Part shown: positions 5,310-11,145 of the stretch, one piece after another
How the letters are laid out: every line of letters starts with the position of its first letter
Numbering within the stretch: position 1 is the stretch's first letter
NCBI GenBank assembly: GCA_030429685.1
Contig: JAUIEY010000049.1
Coordinates: 1-11,145, forward strand
Direction: 5' to 3'
DNA: 11,145 nucleotides
Origin: Gammaproteobacteria bacterium
GTDB taxonomy: Bacteria; Pseudomonadota; Gammaproteobacteria; Steroidobacterales; GCA-2729495
The notes under the pieces: model-generated
Databases searched by the model: none
The model's input: the letters and a program-made list of their open reading frames with translations, nothing else
What the model was told of the DNA's origin: nothing
Position numbers and translations under genes: made by a program

Positions 5310-7355
5310 CTAGTTGAGCCGCTTAAAGCCACCGTGACATACCGGCCCTTGCAGCAAACCGGTAATGTCACGACCGCCGTTTTCGCAATCGCTGATCAGC
5401 GCAAATATCGGGTCCAGCGCGGCGAAATAGCCATCGACAATGTCGGGCGAATGCTCCGTGCAGGCATACACTGTGTTGGAGGCAAGGTAACCTGCCGCCA
5501 GCATTTCCTGTGTGACAAGAGTCTTGTAGGCAAGATGGTTGGCGCTGTCAAAGGCATACGCAGTAAATGCCGGGATGCCGCTGGTGGTAATGCCAAGGCC
5601 GTGTTTGTCAGCCAGTTCCAGCCAGCGGCGGGTAATGGTTTCGCCCGTCTGTGTGATCTGGTCCCAGGATTTAACCCGCTCCATGACTTCGAGTGTCTGC
5701 AGTGCCGCCGCAGGGCCGATGCGCTCGGTCCAGAAGGTGCTGCTGATAAAAGTCGACTGGGCCGCTTGCATGATTTCGCGGCGGCCGATGACTGCATTGA
5801 TCGCATAGCCGTTACCCAGCGCCTTGCCGAACATAGCCAGGTCCGGTTCCACGCCATGCAATTTGTGGATGCCGCCGAAGCTCTGCCGAAACCCGGAAGA
5901 GCACTCGTCAAAAACCAGCACCATGTTTTTGCGGTCGGCGAGATCGCGAACTTTTTGCAAAAAGTCGTTCTCAGGCGGGGCGTTGCGGACGACTTCCATC
6001 TTGATAACGCCAATGTCATGTTCATCGGCCAGTTTCTCGAGAGCCGCGAAATCATTGTAGTTAAACGGCAGCACGCTGCCGCGCAGTTCCCGCGGCACGC
6101 CTTTGGGTTCGAGGCCCGGCAGCAAATGACCGTCAAGATTGCTGTCATCGCTTAGGTTGGCCGACAGGTACCAGTCGTGCCAGCCGTGATAGCCGCAGAT
6201 GGCAATCTTGTCTTTGCCGGCGGCTGCCCGCGCAATCCGCACTGCAACCGCATTGGCCTCGCCGCCGCTGCGGGTAAAGCGCGCCATGTCGGCCCAGGGG
6301 TGCAGTTCAATGAGTTTTTCGGCCAGGTAGACTTCTTCCGGGCAGTTAAAAGTCGCCATATTGCCTTTAGCGATCACATCCGCGACCGCAGCATCCACTT
6401 CTTCGTGGCCATATCCCAGCGTATTGGTGCCAATACCCATGATAGCCATGTCGATGTATTCGTTGTCGTCCAGGTCCCAGACCCGGCAGCCTTTGGCTTT
6501 GCTGAAATAGGCCGGCCACTGTTCCGGAAGAAACATTTCCGCGCGCTTGGAGAGCAGCATATTGCCGCCCGGTATAAGTGTCTTGGCGCGTTTCCAGAGT
6601 TTTTGACCGGTGCCCATGCTGGCTCCTTCGTTGCGGCTGATGGCCTGATTGTGACTGAAAATTTCCGGCGACCGGCGCTGCAATTCCAGCACTTCCTGCC
6701 AGCTAAAGTCATCACGCGGCGCAAAGTGAGCGAATACGGCCTCGATGACGGCAAAGTCGGCGGGTTCGTCCACCGTCCAGCGTAACTGTGACAGATCGGG
6801 CTCATTTTGCATCACCGCGGTGGAAAAATGTCCGGAATCACGCAGGTATGGCGTAACGTGTTCGCGGTCGTATGCCGCGGCAGTCTCCTGTTGCGCCCGT
6901 TGTAGTGCCGCGAAGCTGAAGACCTCGATATCCATGCCGTCGGGGTAGGTGGCCGGCGCTACGTTGGACAAATAGTCGGTGCCGGCGGCCTGAAAAGCGG
7001 TTACTGCTGCATCTACCAGCTCCGGGTCTACCAGCGGGCAGTCGCCGGTAATGCGTACCACCACGTCAGCATCGGCTGCCGCTGCCGCCTGAAAAAAACG
7101 TTCCAACACGTCGGTTTCGCTGCCGCGTGCGCAGTGATAGCCAAGTTTTTCAACGGTTGCTGCCAGTGGCTCATCGGCTTTTCTGTCGCTGGTCGCAACC
7201 ATGACTTCGTCAACGCAGTCGGCGCGTGCCAGCCGCCGCAGCAGCAGTTCTATCAGCGGTCGGCCCTGGATGGTTTGCATGACTTTGCCCGGTAACCGGG
7301 TGGAGCCCATGCGTGCCTGCACAATCGCCACAACCTTGTTAGTCCCGGCAGTCAT
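5310..7355 (-). CDS. Fusion of SpsF-type cytidylyltransferase and class III (GSA aminomutase-like) PLP aminotransferase
   Basis: A 681-residue two-domain protein. Residues about 1-240 are an SpsF/NeuA-like nucleotidyltransferase: AIVQARMGSTRLPGKVM near the start (GSTRLPGK at 17-24), RITGDCPLVDPE from 101, and a late RWTVDEPADF. Residues about 247-681 are a fold-type I class III aminotransferase like glutamate-1-semialdehyde aminomutase: SGGEAN (363-368), YHGWHDWY (389-396), VFDECSSGFR with Asp483, and AMFGKALGNG with Lys511 as the likely PLP Schiff-base lysine. The join reads RNEGASMGTGQKLWKR, where RNEG resembles the C-terminal end of stand-alone SpsF proteins. I chose the ATG at 7355, whose ATGA overlaps the aldo/keto reductase stop; a GTG at 7367 is possible. 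The domains imply CMP-activation of a sugar acid plus an amino-transfer; the substrates are unknown. The canonical Pse pathway uses a DegT-type aminotransferase (PseC), so this one is extra or a replacement. Confidence 0.9.
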   Translation of the reverse strand: MTAGTNKVVAIVQARMGSTRLPGKVMQTIQGRPLIELLLRRLARADCVDEVMVATSDRKADEPLAATVEKLGYHCARGSETDVLERFFQAAAAADADVVVRITGDCPLVDPELVDAAVTAFQAAGTDYLSNVAPATYPDGMDIEVFSFAALQRAQQETAAAYDREHVTPYLRDSGHFSTAVMQNEPDLSQLRWTVDEPADFAVIEAVFAHFAPRDDFSWQEVLELQRRSPEIFSHNQAISRNEGASMGTGQKLWKRAKTLIPGGNMLLSKRAEMFLPEQWPAYFSKAKGCRVWDLDDNEYIDMAIMGIGTNTLGYGHEEVDAAVADVIAKGNMATFNCPEEVYLAEKLIELHPWADMARFTRSGGEANAVAVRIARAAAGKDKIAICGYHGWHDWYLSANLSDDSNLDGHLLPGLEPKGVPRELRGSVLPFNYNDFAALEKLADEHDIGVIKMEVVRNAPPENDFLQKVRDLADRKNMVLVFDECSSGFRQSFGGIHKLHGVEPDLAMFGKALGNGYAINAVIGRREIMQAAQSTFISSTFWTERIGPAAALQTLEVMERVKSWDQITQTGETITRRWLELADKHGLGITTSGIPAFTAYAFDSANHLAYKTLVTQEMLAAGYLASNTVYACTEHSPDIVDGYFAALDPIFALISDCENGGRDITGLLQGPVCHGGFKRLN
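6615..6628 (-). promoter_or_regulatory. Internal Shine-Dalgarno and ATG at the domain boundary of the fusion gene
   Basis: On the minus strand AAGGAG (6628-6623) is followed by CCAGC and then an in-frame ATG (6617-6615). This is a near-ideal ribosome binding site at 5-nt spacing, better than the sites at most annotated starts in this operon. Translation from here would yield MGTGQKLWKRAKTLIPGG onward, a complete 435-residue aminotransferase without the cytidylyltransferase domain. It could be a relic of a former separate gene or an active internal start. Confidence 0.55.
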
Positions 7356-8254
7356 GCGCTGGCCCACAATGCAGGATTGAGCAGTTCCGGGTCATCACAC
7401 TGCAGCGCCGGTATTGCGCCCGCCGGTTCGGCTGCCACAGCAGCAAGGATTTGCTGCAACTGCGCGGGGCTGTCGATCCCGACAATGACCTTGCTGACAG
7501 CGGGCAGGCTGAGCGGATAGGCGATGCAGGCCTGCAGAGCATCAGCACGGTTGTCAGTCAGCCATGCATCCCATTGCTGCCAGAGGGCATCCCAGCGCGC
7601 AAACTGCGCCGGCCGTTGCTGGCGCTGCATCAACAGCAGACCCTGTAAAAAAACCGACCGCGTGTGCACTTCCACGCCCTGGCTGTGTAGTCGCTCCAGC
7701 CAGCCTGAACTGAGTAAGCGCCGATCGAGAATGTTTAGCGGTGCCTGCACCAGGTCGAACTCGTCGAACTTCCGCCATACGGCATCCAGTTCGTCGGGAG
7801 TGTAGACCGATATGCCGATTCTCTCAGCTAATCCACCGGTGCGGATTTTTTCCAGACCACGGTAGATGGCCGCACCGCCACTGTCGAGTAACTGTCCCGG
7901 CCGGTGCAGCAGCAAGCCTGCAAGCTGGCCAATGCCCAGTCGTTGCAGCGATGCTTCGACCTGCTGTCGCATCCAGTTGGCGGGGTCAGCCGCAGCGGCC
8001 GGCACTGCAGGCAACTTGCTGATGACCTGCCAGCCGTCAATATTCGCCTGACCGAGCGCAGTCTCGCTGTCGCCATAGTCAACGGCGGTATCCAGTGTGT
8101 TGATGCCGGCTGCCTGTGCGTCTGCCAGAATTTCAGCGACTGCGGCGCCACCGACTTTGCCGTTACGGTTCGCGATGCCGTAATCCAGGCCAAACTGGGC
8201 CGTGCCGATAGCCAGTTTGCGCAAGGGATTGCGTATCTTTGCAGTGGCGCTCAT
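7352..8254 (-). CDS. Aldo/keto reductase family oxidoreductase
   Basis: A 300-residue protein of normal AKR length. It begins the TIM barrel with KLAIGTAQFGLDYGIAN and carries the full catalytic tetrad: Asp55 and Tyr60 in NTLDTAVDYG, Lys80 in QVISK, and His117 in LLLHRP. Later segments GLAERIGISVYTPDEL and VQAPLNILDRR also fit the family, and VIGIDSPAQLQQIL-like residues near the end match the usual NADP(H)-binding C-terminal region. Family members reduce aldehydes or ketones, or oxidise alcohols, with NADP(H). In this operon a sugar or sugar-acid substrate is likely but cannot be named. Its ATG overlaps the stop of the preceding acetyltransferase (ATGA), and its own stop overlaps the start of the fusion gene in the same way, which suggests translational coupling and balanced production. 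Confidence 0.92.
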   Translation of the reverse strand: MSATAKIRNPLRKLAIGTAQFGLDYGIANRNGKVGGAAVAEILADAQAAGINTLDTAVDYGDSETALGQANIDGWQVISKLPAVPAAAADPANWMRQQVEASLQRLGIGQLAGLLLHRPGQLLDSGGAAIYRGLEKIRTGGLAERIGISVYTPDELDAVWRKFDEFDLVQAPLNILDRRLLSSGWLERLHSQGVEVHTRSVFLQGLLLMQRQQRPAQFARWDALWQQWDAWLTDNRADALQACIAYPLSLPAVSKVIVGIDSPAQLQQILAAVAAEPAGAIPALQCDDPELLNPALWASA

Positions 8255-8790
8255 GCTGCCGGTTCGCCGGGCAATATGCCCAGCCAGATTACGTCGAGAC
8301 GCTCGCCATCAAGCTCCACGTGACTGCGGAAACGGCCTTCCCGCCGATAGCCGGCCCGCTCAAAAATTTTCAGGGACGCTTCATTGGGTGCGTAGCAACC
8401 GGCTTCGATGCGCTGCAGACCAAGCTGGTCAAATCCGTAAGCTGTCAGCGCCGCGACGACTTCGCCCGCGATGCCTTTGCCCCATTGGCTCTTGTCACCA
8501 ATGAACAGGCTCAGCTGACCGGTCCTGTAGTACGGATTGATAAAGCCGATTTTCGCGTTGCCAACATGCGCATCGCTGGCGCGCAGAAAAATACCGAACA
8601 AATGACTTCGCGGATCGTTATTGCAGTCAGCGATAAAAGCCGCGCAGCTCGCAATGGTTTGCGGGGTATGCCGGGTTTCAAGGTAGCGATTGACTTCCGG
8701 GTCATTCAGCCATGCGGCATAGTCGGCAGTCGCATCGGCGGCTGTCAGCGGACGCAGATAGATTCGGTCAGTTTCAATGGCATGACTCAC
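8251..8790 (-). CDS. GNAT family N-acetyltransferase (RimJ/RimL-like)
   Basis: A 179-residue acetyl-CoA dependent transferase. It opens with ETDRIYLRPLTAAD, typical of RimJ/RimL-like GNATs; the acetyl-CoA pyrophosphate loop is QWGKGIAGE (102-110), and NEASLKIFERAGYRREG (136-152) is the usual alpha-4/beta-7 region. The start is a GTG at 8790 that overlaps the upstream stop codon as GTGA; no in-frame ATG fits nearby. In this setting it probably acylates an amino sugar. It may be the PseH equivalent that acetylates the 4-amino group of the altrose intermediate, or the second acetyltransferase upstream may be; sequence alone does not decide. Having two adjacent GNAT genes suggests two different amino groups are acylated. 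Confidence 0.88.
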   Translation of the reverse strand: MSHAIETDRIYLRPLTAADATADYAAWLNDPEVNRYLETRHTPQTIASCAAFIADCNNDPRSHLFGIFLRASDAHVGNAKIGFINPYYRTGQLSLFIGDKSQWGKGIAGEVVAALTAYGFDQLGLQRIEAGCYAPNEASLKIFERAGYRREGRFRSHVELDGERLDVIWLGILPGEPAA

Positions 8791-9245
8791 GATTGCGGAT
8801 CCGTAAGGGCGGCCCGGACGTAGTGCAGCACGTCGCCGCTTTGCTGCTGAAAACTCATGCCGGCATGTTCGGCAACTTTTACCGAAGCCATATTGCCAGC
8901 TTTTATTTCCGCGCGAATAGGCCCTGCAATGCGGTTAGCCAGCGCGGCCACCATCGCTTTTGCGTAGCCCCGGCCGCGCGCTTCGGGCGCGACCGTCCAG
9001 GACAGTTCCGCGACCCCGTTGTCGCCGGCAGCCCGGACCGTGCCGACGGCGGTGCCGTCACTTTCGGCGATATAGAGTTGCATATCCGGGTTGCGCAACT
9101 GGGCTTGCAGCCATTGCCGGTGCTCGGCCGGGCTGACCAGCGCTGCGCTGTGGCTGGCACTGCGCGTTGCGGCGTCATTGCGCCACGCCATGAGCAGCGC
9201 CGCATCCGACATGTCTGCGGGCCGTAGAATAATAGTGCTGCGCAT
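8787..9245 (-). CDS. GNAT family N-acetyltransferase, PseH candidate
   Basis: A 152-residue protein. It has the WRND motif at 21-24 and EHRQWL at 41-46, an arrangement like the WRN and H-x-x-(F/W) positions of sugar-modifying GNATs including PseH. The acetyl-CoA loop is RGRGYAKAMV (90-99) and IKAGNMASVKVAEHAGM (114-130) is the following conserved region. The short length also fits PseH, which is about 160-180 residues. The likely reaction is N-acetylation of UDP-4-amino-4,6-dideoxy-N-acetyl-altrosamine, but this is inference from context. It lies 18 bp after pseI, with a weak CAGG ribosome site, and its stop overlaps the next acetyltransferase start. I leave the symbol empty because the neighbouring GNAT competes for the same role. 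Confidence 0.87.
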   Translation of the reverse strand: MRSTIILRPADMSDAALLMAWRNDAATRSASHSAALVSPAEHRQWLQAQLRNPDMQLYIAESDGTAVGTVRAAGDNGVAELSWTVAPEARGRGYAKAMVAALANRIAGPIRAEIKAGNMASVKVAEHAGMSFQQQSGDVLHYVRAALTDPQS

Positions 9246-9263
9246 GGTATTGGCCTGCCGGGC

Positions 9264-10310
9264 TCAGAGCCCGTCAACCAGGTCTGCGGTGAGTGGTGTG
9301 CCGCGCTCAATGTCGCCCGTTGCCTGTTTGCCGATGACGGCATCGATCATTTTTGGCAGCAAACCGCCACCCGGGCGCAGACTGCGGACATTTGCCGGCG
9401 TGAACAGCTCGCCTTTGCGGATGTCGCTGACGGCATAGAGCGTGCGGCGCGTACCGAGGCTGTCATGCGGATAACTGACCTCACCGAGAGCTTTCTCGAC
9501 GGTGCGCACGGACTCCACCATAGTCGCGAACTCATCCGGCGTCATGGAGAAGAAACTGTCGGCGGTTTCATCGTCGCGATTCAATACAAAGTGCTTTTCG
9601 ATCATGCAGGCACCCAGCGCAACAGAGGCGACGGGCACGGCGAAGCCCATGGTGTGATCCGACAGGCCTACCGGGCAGCCGAACTGGTCGCGCATATCCG
9701 GAATGGTATTCAGGTTCATGCTTTCAGGCGGTGCAGGATAACTCGCCGTGCATTTCAGCAGGCACAGCTGGCTGCCGCCGGCCGCCGCCACTGCAGCAAC
9801 GGCTTCCTGAATTTCCTCCCGGGTCGCGCTGCCGGTAGAAATGATCACCGGTTTGCCGGTCGCTGCCACCTGGCGAATCAGTGGCAACTCAATAATTTCC
9901 GGTGAGGCAATTTTGTAGGCCGGCACCTGCAGTTCCTGCAGGAAATCCACCGAGGAAGGATCGAAGGGGGAGGAAAAGCAGGTCAGGTCGATACTGGCGG
10001 CCAGTTCCATCAGTTCTGCATGCCATTCCCACGGCGTCATGGCGTAGGCGTACAGATCGTGCATGTATTGGCCGCGCCAGGGCCCTTCCTGCAGGAAGAA
10101 ATGCTCAGACCGGCAGTCCAGCGTCAGCGTATCTGCGGTATAGGTTTGCAGTTTGATGGCATCGGCACCGGCCGCTTTGGCGGCATGCACGATGTCTCGC
10201 GCCCGGCCAAGGTCGTTGCCGTGATTGGCTGACATCTCGGCAATGATATAGGTCGGATGACCAGGGCCGATGGCTTTACCGTCTATTTCCAAACTTTCCG
10301 AGAACGTCAT
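9264..10310 (-). CDS. pseI: Pseudaminic acid synthase PseI (NeuB/SAF family)
   Basis: PseI condenses phosphoenolpyruvate with the diacetamido-altrose to form pseudaminic acid in the cytoplasm. The 348-residue length is right for the family. Motifs in order: IAEMSANHG (23-31), KLQTYTADT (53-61), DLYAYAMTPWEWH (85-97), SSPFD (113-117), KIASPE (133-138), ISTGSA (157-162), KCTASYPAP (186-194), GLSDHT (215-220), EKHF (238-241), then a C-terminal antifreeze-like SAF domain from about 290. The EMSANH and TPWEWH versions are typical of PseI rather than NeuB or LegI. ATG at 10310 has AGGGG 5 nt upstream. It is the first gene of the leftward operon, facing away from pseB across a 172-bp gap. Confidence 0.95.
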   Translation of the reverse strand: MTFSESLEIDGKAIGPGHPTYIIAEMSANHGNDLGRARDIVHAAKAAGADAIKLQTYTADTLTLDCRSEHFFLQEGPWRGQYMHDLYAYAMTPWEWHAELMELAASIDLTCFSSPFDPSSVDFLQELQVPAYKIASPEIIELPLIRQVAATGKPVIISTGSATREEIQEAVAAVAAAGGSQLCLLKCTASYPAPPESMNLNTIPDMRDQFGCPVGLSDHTMGFAVPVASVALGACMIEKHFVLNRDDETADSFFSMTPDEFATMVESVRTVEKALGEVSYPHDSLGTRRTLYAVSDIRKGELFTPANVRSLRPGGGLLPKMIDAVIGKQATGDIERGTPLTADLVDGL

Positions 10311-10482
10311 GCGAGCCCCTGTCAGCGATTCAAGTTGCGGCTGCGCTGTATTTTACCTGTTCGCCAGAAGACTGCGTAGCTTGGTGATTACGGCGGTGAG
10401 CAGTGCTTCTGCCATCTGGTTCGTCGTCGGCAAAACAGGTACAGTTCAACACTCTGGCGGTCGGCGGCACTCTGGGGCGCAC
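10311..10482. other. Divergent promoter region between pseI and pseB
   Basis: This 172-bp gap must carry the promoters of both arms of the pse locus. On the minus strand TAAAAT (10356-10351 region, within ctgtattttacctg) is a plausible -10 for the pseI operon, but no good -35 stands 16-18 bp upstream. A short direct repeat, ACTCTGGCGG at 10451 and ACTCTGGGG at 10469, lies just before pseB; the second copy supplies the GGGG that may act as its ribosome site. I see no small gene, riboswitch or terminator here. Confidence 0.4.
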
Positions 10483-11145
10483 ATGTTTGACGACAAGGCA
10501 ATTCTCATTACCGGCGGCACCGGCTCCTTCGGCAAGAAGTACACCCGTACCCTGCTGGAGCGCTACAAACCCAAACGGCTGGTGATTTTTTCCCGCGACG
10601 AACTCAAACAATTTGAGATGCAGCAGGAGTTTAATGCGCCCTGCATGCGTTATTTCATTGGCGACGTGCGTGATCCGGACCGGCTCAATCAGGCCATGAA
10701 CGGCATTGACTACGTCATTCATGCGGCGGCTCTAAAGCAGGTGCCGGCCGCCGAATACAACCCCATGGAATGCATCAAGACCAATGTGCACGGGGCGGAG
10801 AATGTGATCCGTTCGGCAATCGCCTGCAACGTGGAAAAGGTCATCGCGCTGTCAACAGATAAGGCAGCCAATCCGATCAATCTTTATGGCGCCAGCAAGC
10901 TTGCATCCGACAAGTTGTTTGTTGCGGCCAACAACATGGTGGGCAAGGCGCGCACCCGTTTTGCCGTGGTGCGCTACGGCAATGTGGTGGGGTCGCGCGG
11001 CTCAGTGGTGCCGTTTTTCAAGAAATTACTTGCCGAAGGCGCCGAAAGCCTGCCGATTACCCATGCTGACATGACGCGTTTCTGGATCACCCTGCAGCAG
11101 GGTGTTGATTTTGTGCTCAGGGATTTCGAGCGCATGCAGGGTGGC
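10483..11145 (+). CDS. pseB: PseB, UDP-GlcNAc 4,6-dehydratase (inverting, 5-epimerising), 3'-truncated
   Basis: The first 221 residues of a protein that is normally about 330 long; the frame runs exactly to the window edge without a stop. PseB catalyses the first step of pseudaminic acid synthesis, turning UDP-GlcNAc into the UDP-4-keto-6-deoxy-L-arabino-hexose. Visible marks are the NADP-binding ITGGTGSFGKKY (9-20), SRDELKQFEM (37-46), GDVRD (60-64), HAAALKQVPAAEYNP (80-94), and STDKAANPINLYGASK (124-139) with Asp126, Lys127 and Tyr135, matching the Asp132/Lys133/Tyr141 catalytic set of H. pylori FlaA1, followed by RYGNVVGSRGSVVPFF. The ATG follows a modest TGGGG site. It is transcribed away from pseI. 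A DegT-type PseC gene is the expected next gene to the right, outside this window. Confidence 0.95.
   Translation, partial: MFDDKAILITGGTGSFGKKYTRTLLERYKPKRLVIFSRDELKQFEMQQEFNAPCMRYFIGDVRDPDRLNQAMNGIDYVIHAAALKQVPAAEYNPMECIKTNVHGAENVIRSAIACNVEKVIALSTDKAANPINLYGASKLASDKLFVAANNMVGKARTRFAVVRYGNVVGSRGSVVPFFKKLLAEGAESLPITHADMTRFWITLQQGVDFVLRDFERMQGG

Noticed and set aside
4878..6155. A 425-codon open frame on the plus strand
   Set aside because: It lies antisense to pseG and the fusion gene, whose products have clear family motifs. Its translation shows no recognisable domain; long antisense frames are common in GC-rich genes.
7356..7367. GTG at 7367 as start of the fusion gene
   Set aside because: The ATG at 7355 overlaps the previous stop as ATGA, the same arrangement as its neighbours, and starts just before the conserved nucleotidyltransferase motif.
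10417..10432. Possible sigma54 promoter (TGG...GGCA, GG-N10-GC) before pseB
   Set aside because: Only the GG and GC dinucleotides plus a few flanking bases agree; the -12 reads CGGCA rather than TTGCA. Such partial matches are frequent in GC-rich DNA. Worth testing only if the locus proves flagellar.
10330..10722. A 130-codon minus-strand frame across the pseI-pseB gap and into pseB
   Set aside because: It overlaps the conserved start of pseB in antisense, and its translation matches nothing I recognise.

Overview
The window reads as a high-GC proteobacterial chromosome fragment, most likely from a gammaproteobacterium. The reasons are Shine-Dalgarno-led genes, tightly packed operons, a membrane glucose dehydrogenase-like PQQ enzyme, a Tat-exported DUF1838 protein and a pseudaminic acid locus. 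The taxonomic call is an inference from gene content only; there is no rRNA or other marker gene here. I see no tRNA, CRISPR array, insertion sequence or phage gene.

Left part (1-4185): an assortment of envelope genes. A quinoprotein dehydrogenase, cut off at the left edge, runs rightward. It meets a leftward DUF1838 gene tail to tail, with the two stop codons overlapping. A 179-bp divergent intergenic region holding two inverted repeats separates the DUF1838 gene from a rightward gene for a small membrane-anchored coiled-coil protein with an acidic tail. That gene's 3' end overlaps by 14 bp the end of a leftward gene for a CpeT/CpcT-family lipoprotein.

Right part (4230-11145): a nonulosonic (pseudaminic) acid biosynthesis locus. 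A leftward operon runs, in order of transcription: pseI (synthase), GNAT acetyltransferase, second GNAT acetyltransferase, aldo/keto reductase, a cytidylyltransferase-aminotransferase fusion, pseG (nucleotidase), and perhaps the CpeT lipoprotein 44 bp further on. Three consecutive 4-nt stop/start overlaps tie the middle genes together. Divergently, pseB (4,6-dehydratase/5-epimerase) starts at 10483 and runs off the right edge; pseC and a classical pseF would be expected beyond it.

Working together, PseB, an aminotransferase, an acetyltransferase, PseG and PseI convert UDP-GlcNAc to pseudaminic acid, and a cytidylyltransferase activates it to the CMP-sugar for flagellin, capsule or LPS glycosylation. 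The locus holds more than this minimal route needs: a class III (glutamate-1-semialdehyde type) aminotransferase fused to an SpsF-type cytidylyltransferase, an aldo/keto reductase and a second acetyltransferase. The most interesting points are this possible extra oxidoreduction-amination-acylation module and a near-ideal ribosome binding site plus ATG inside the fusion gene, exactly at the domain boundary.
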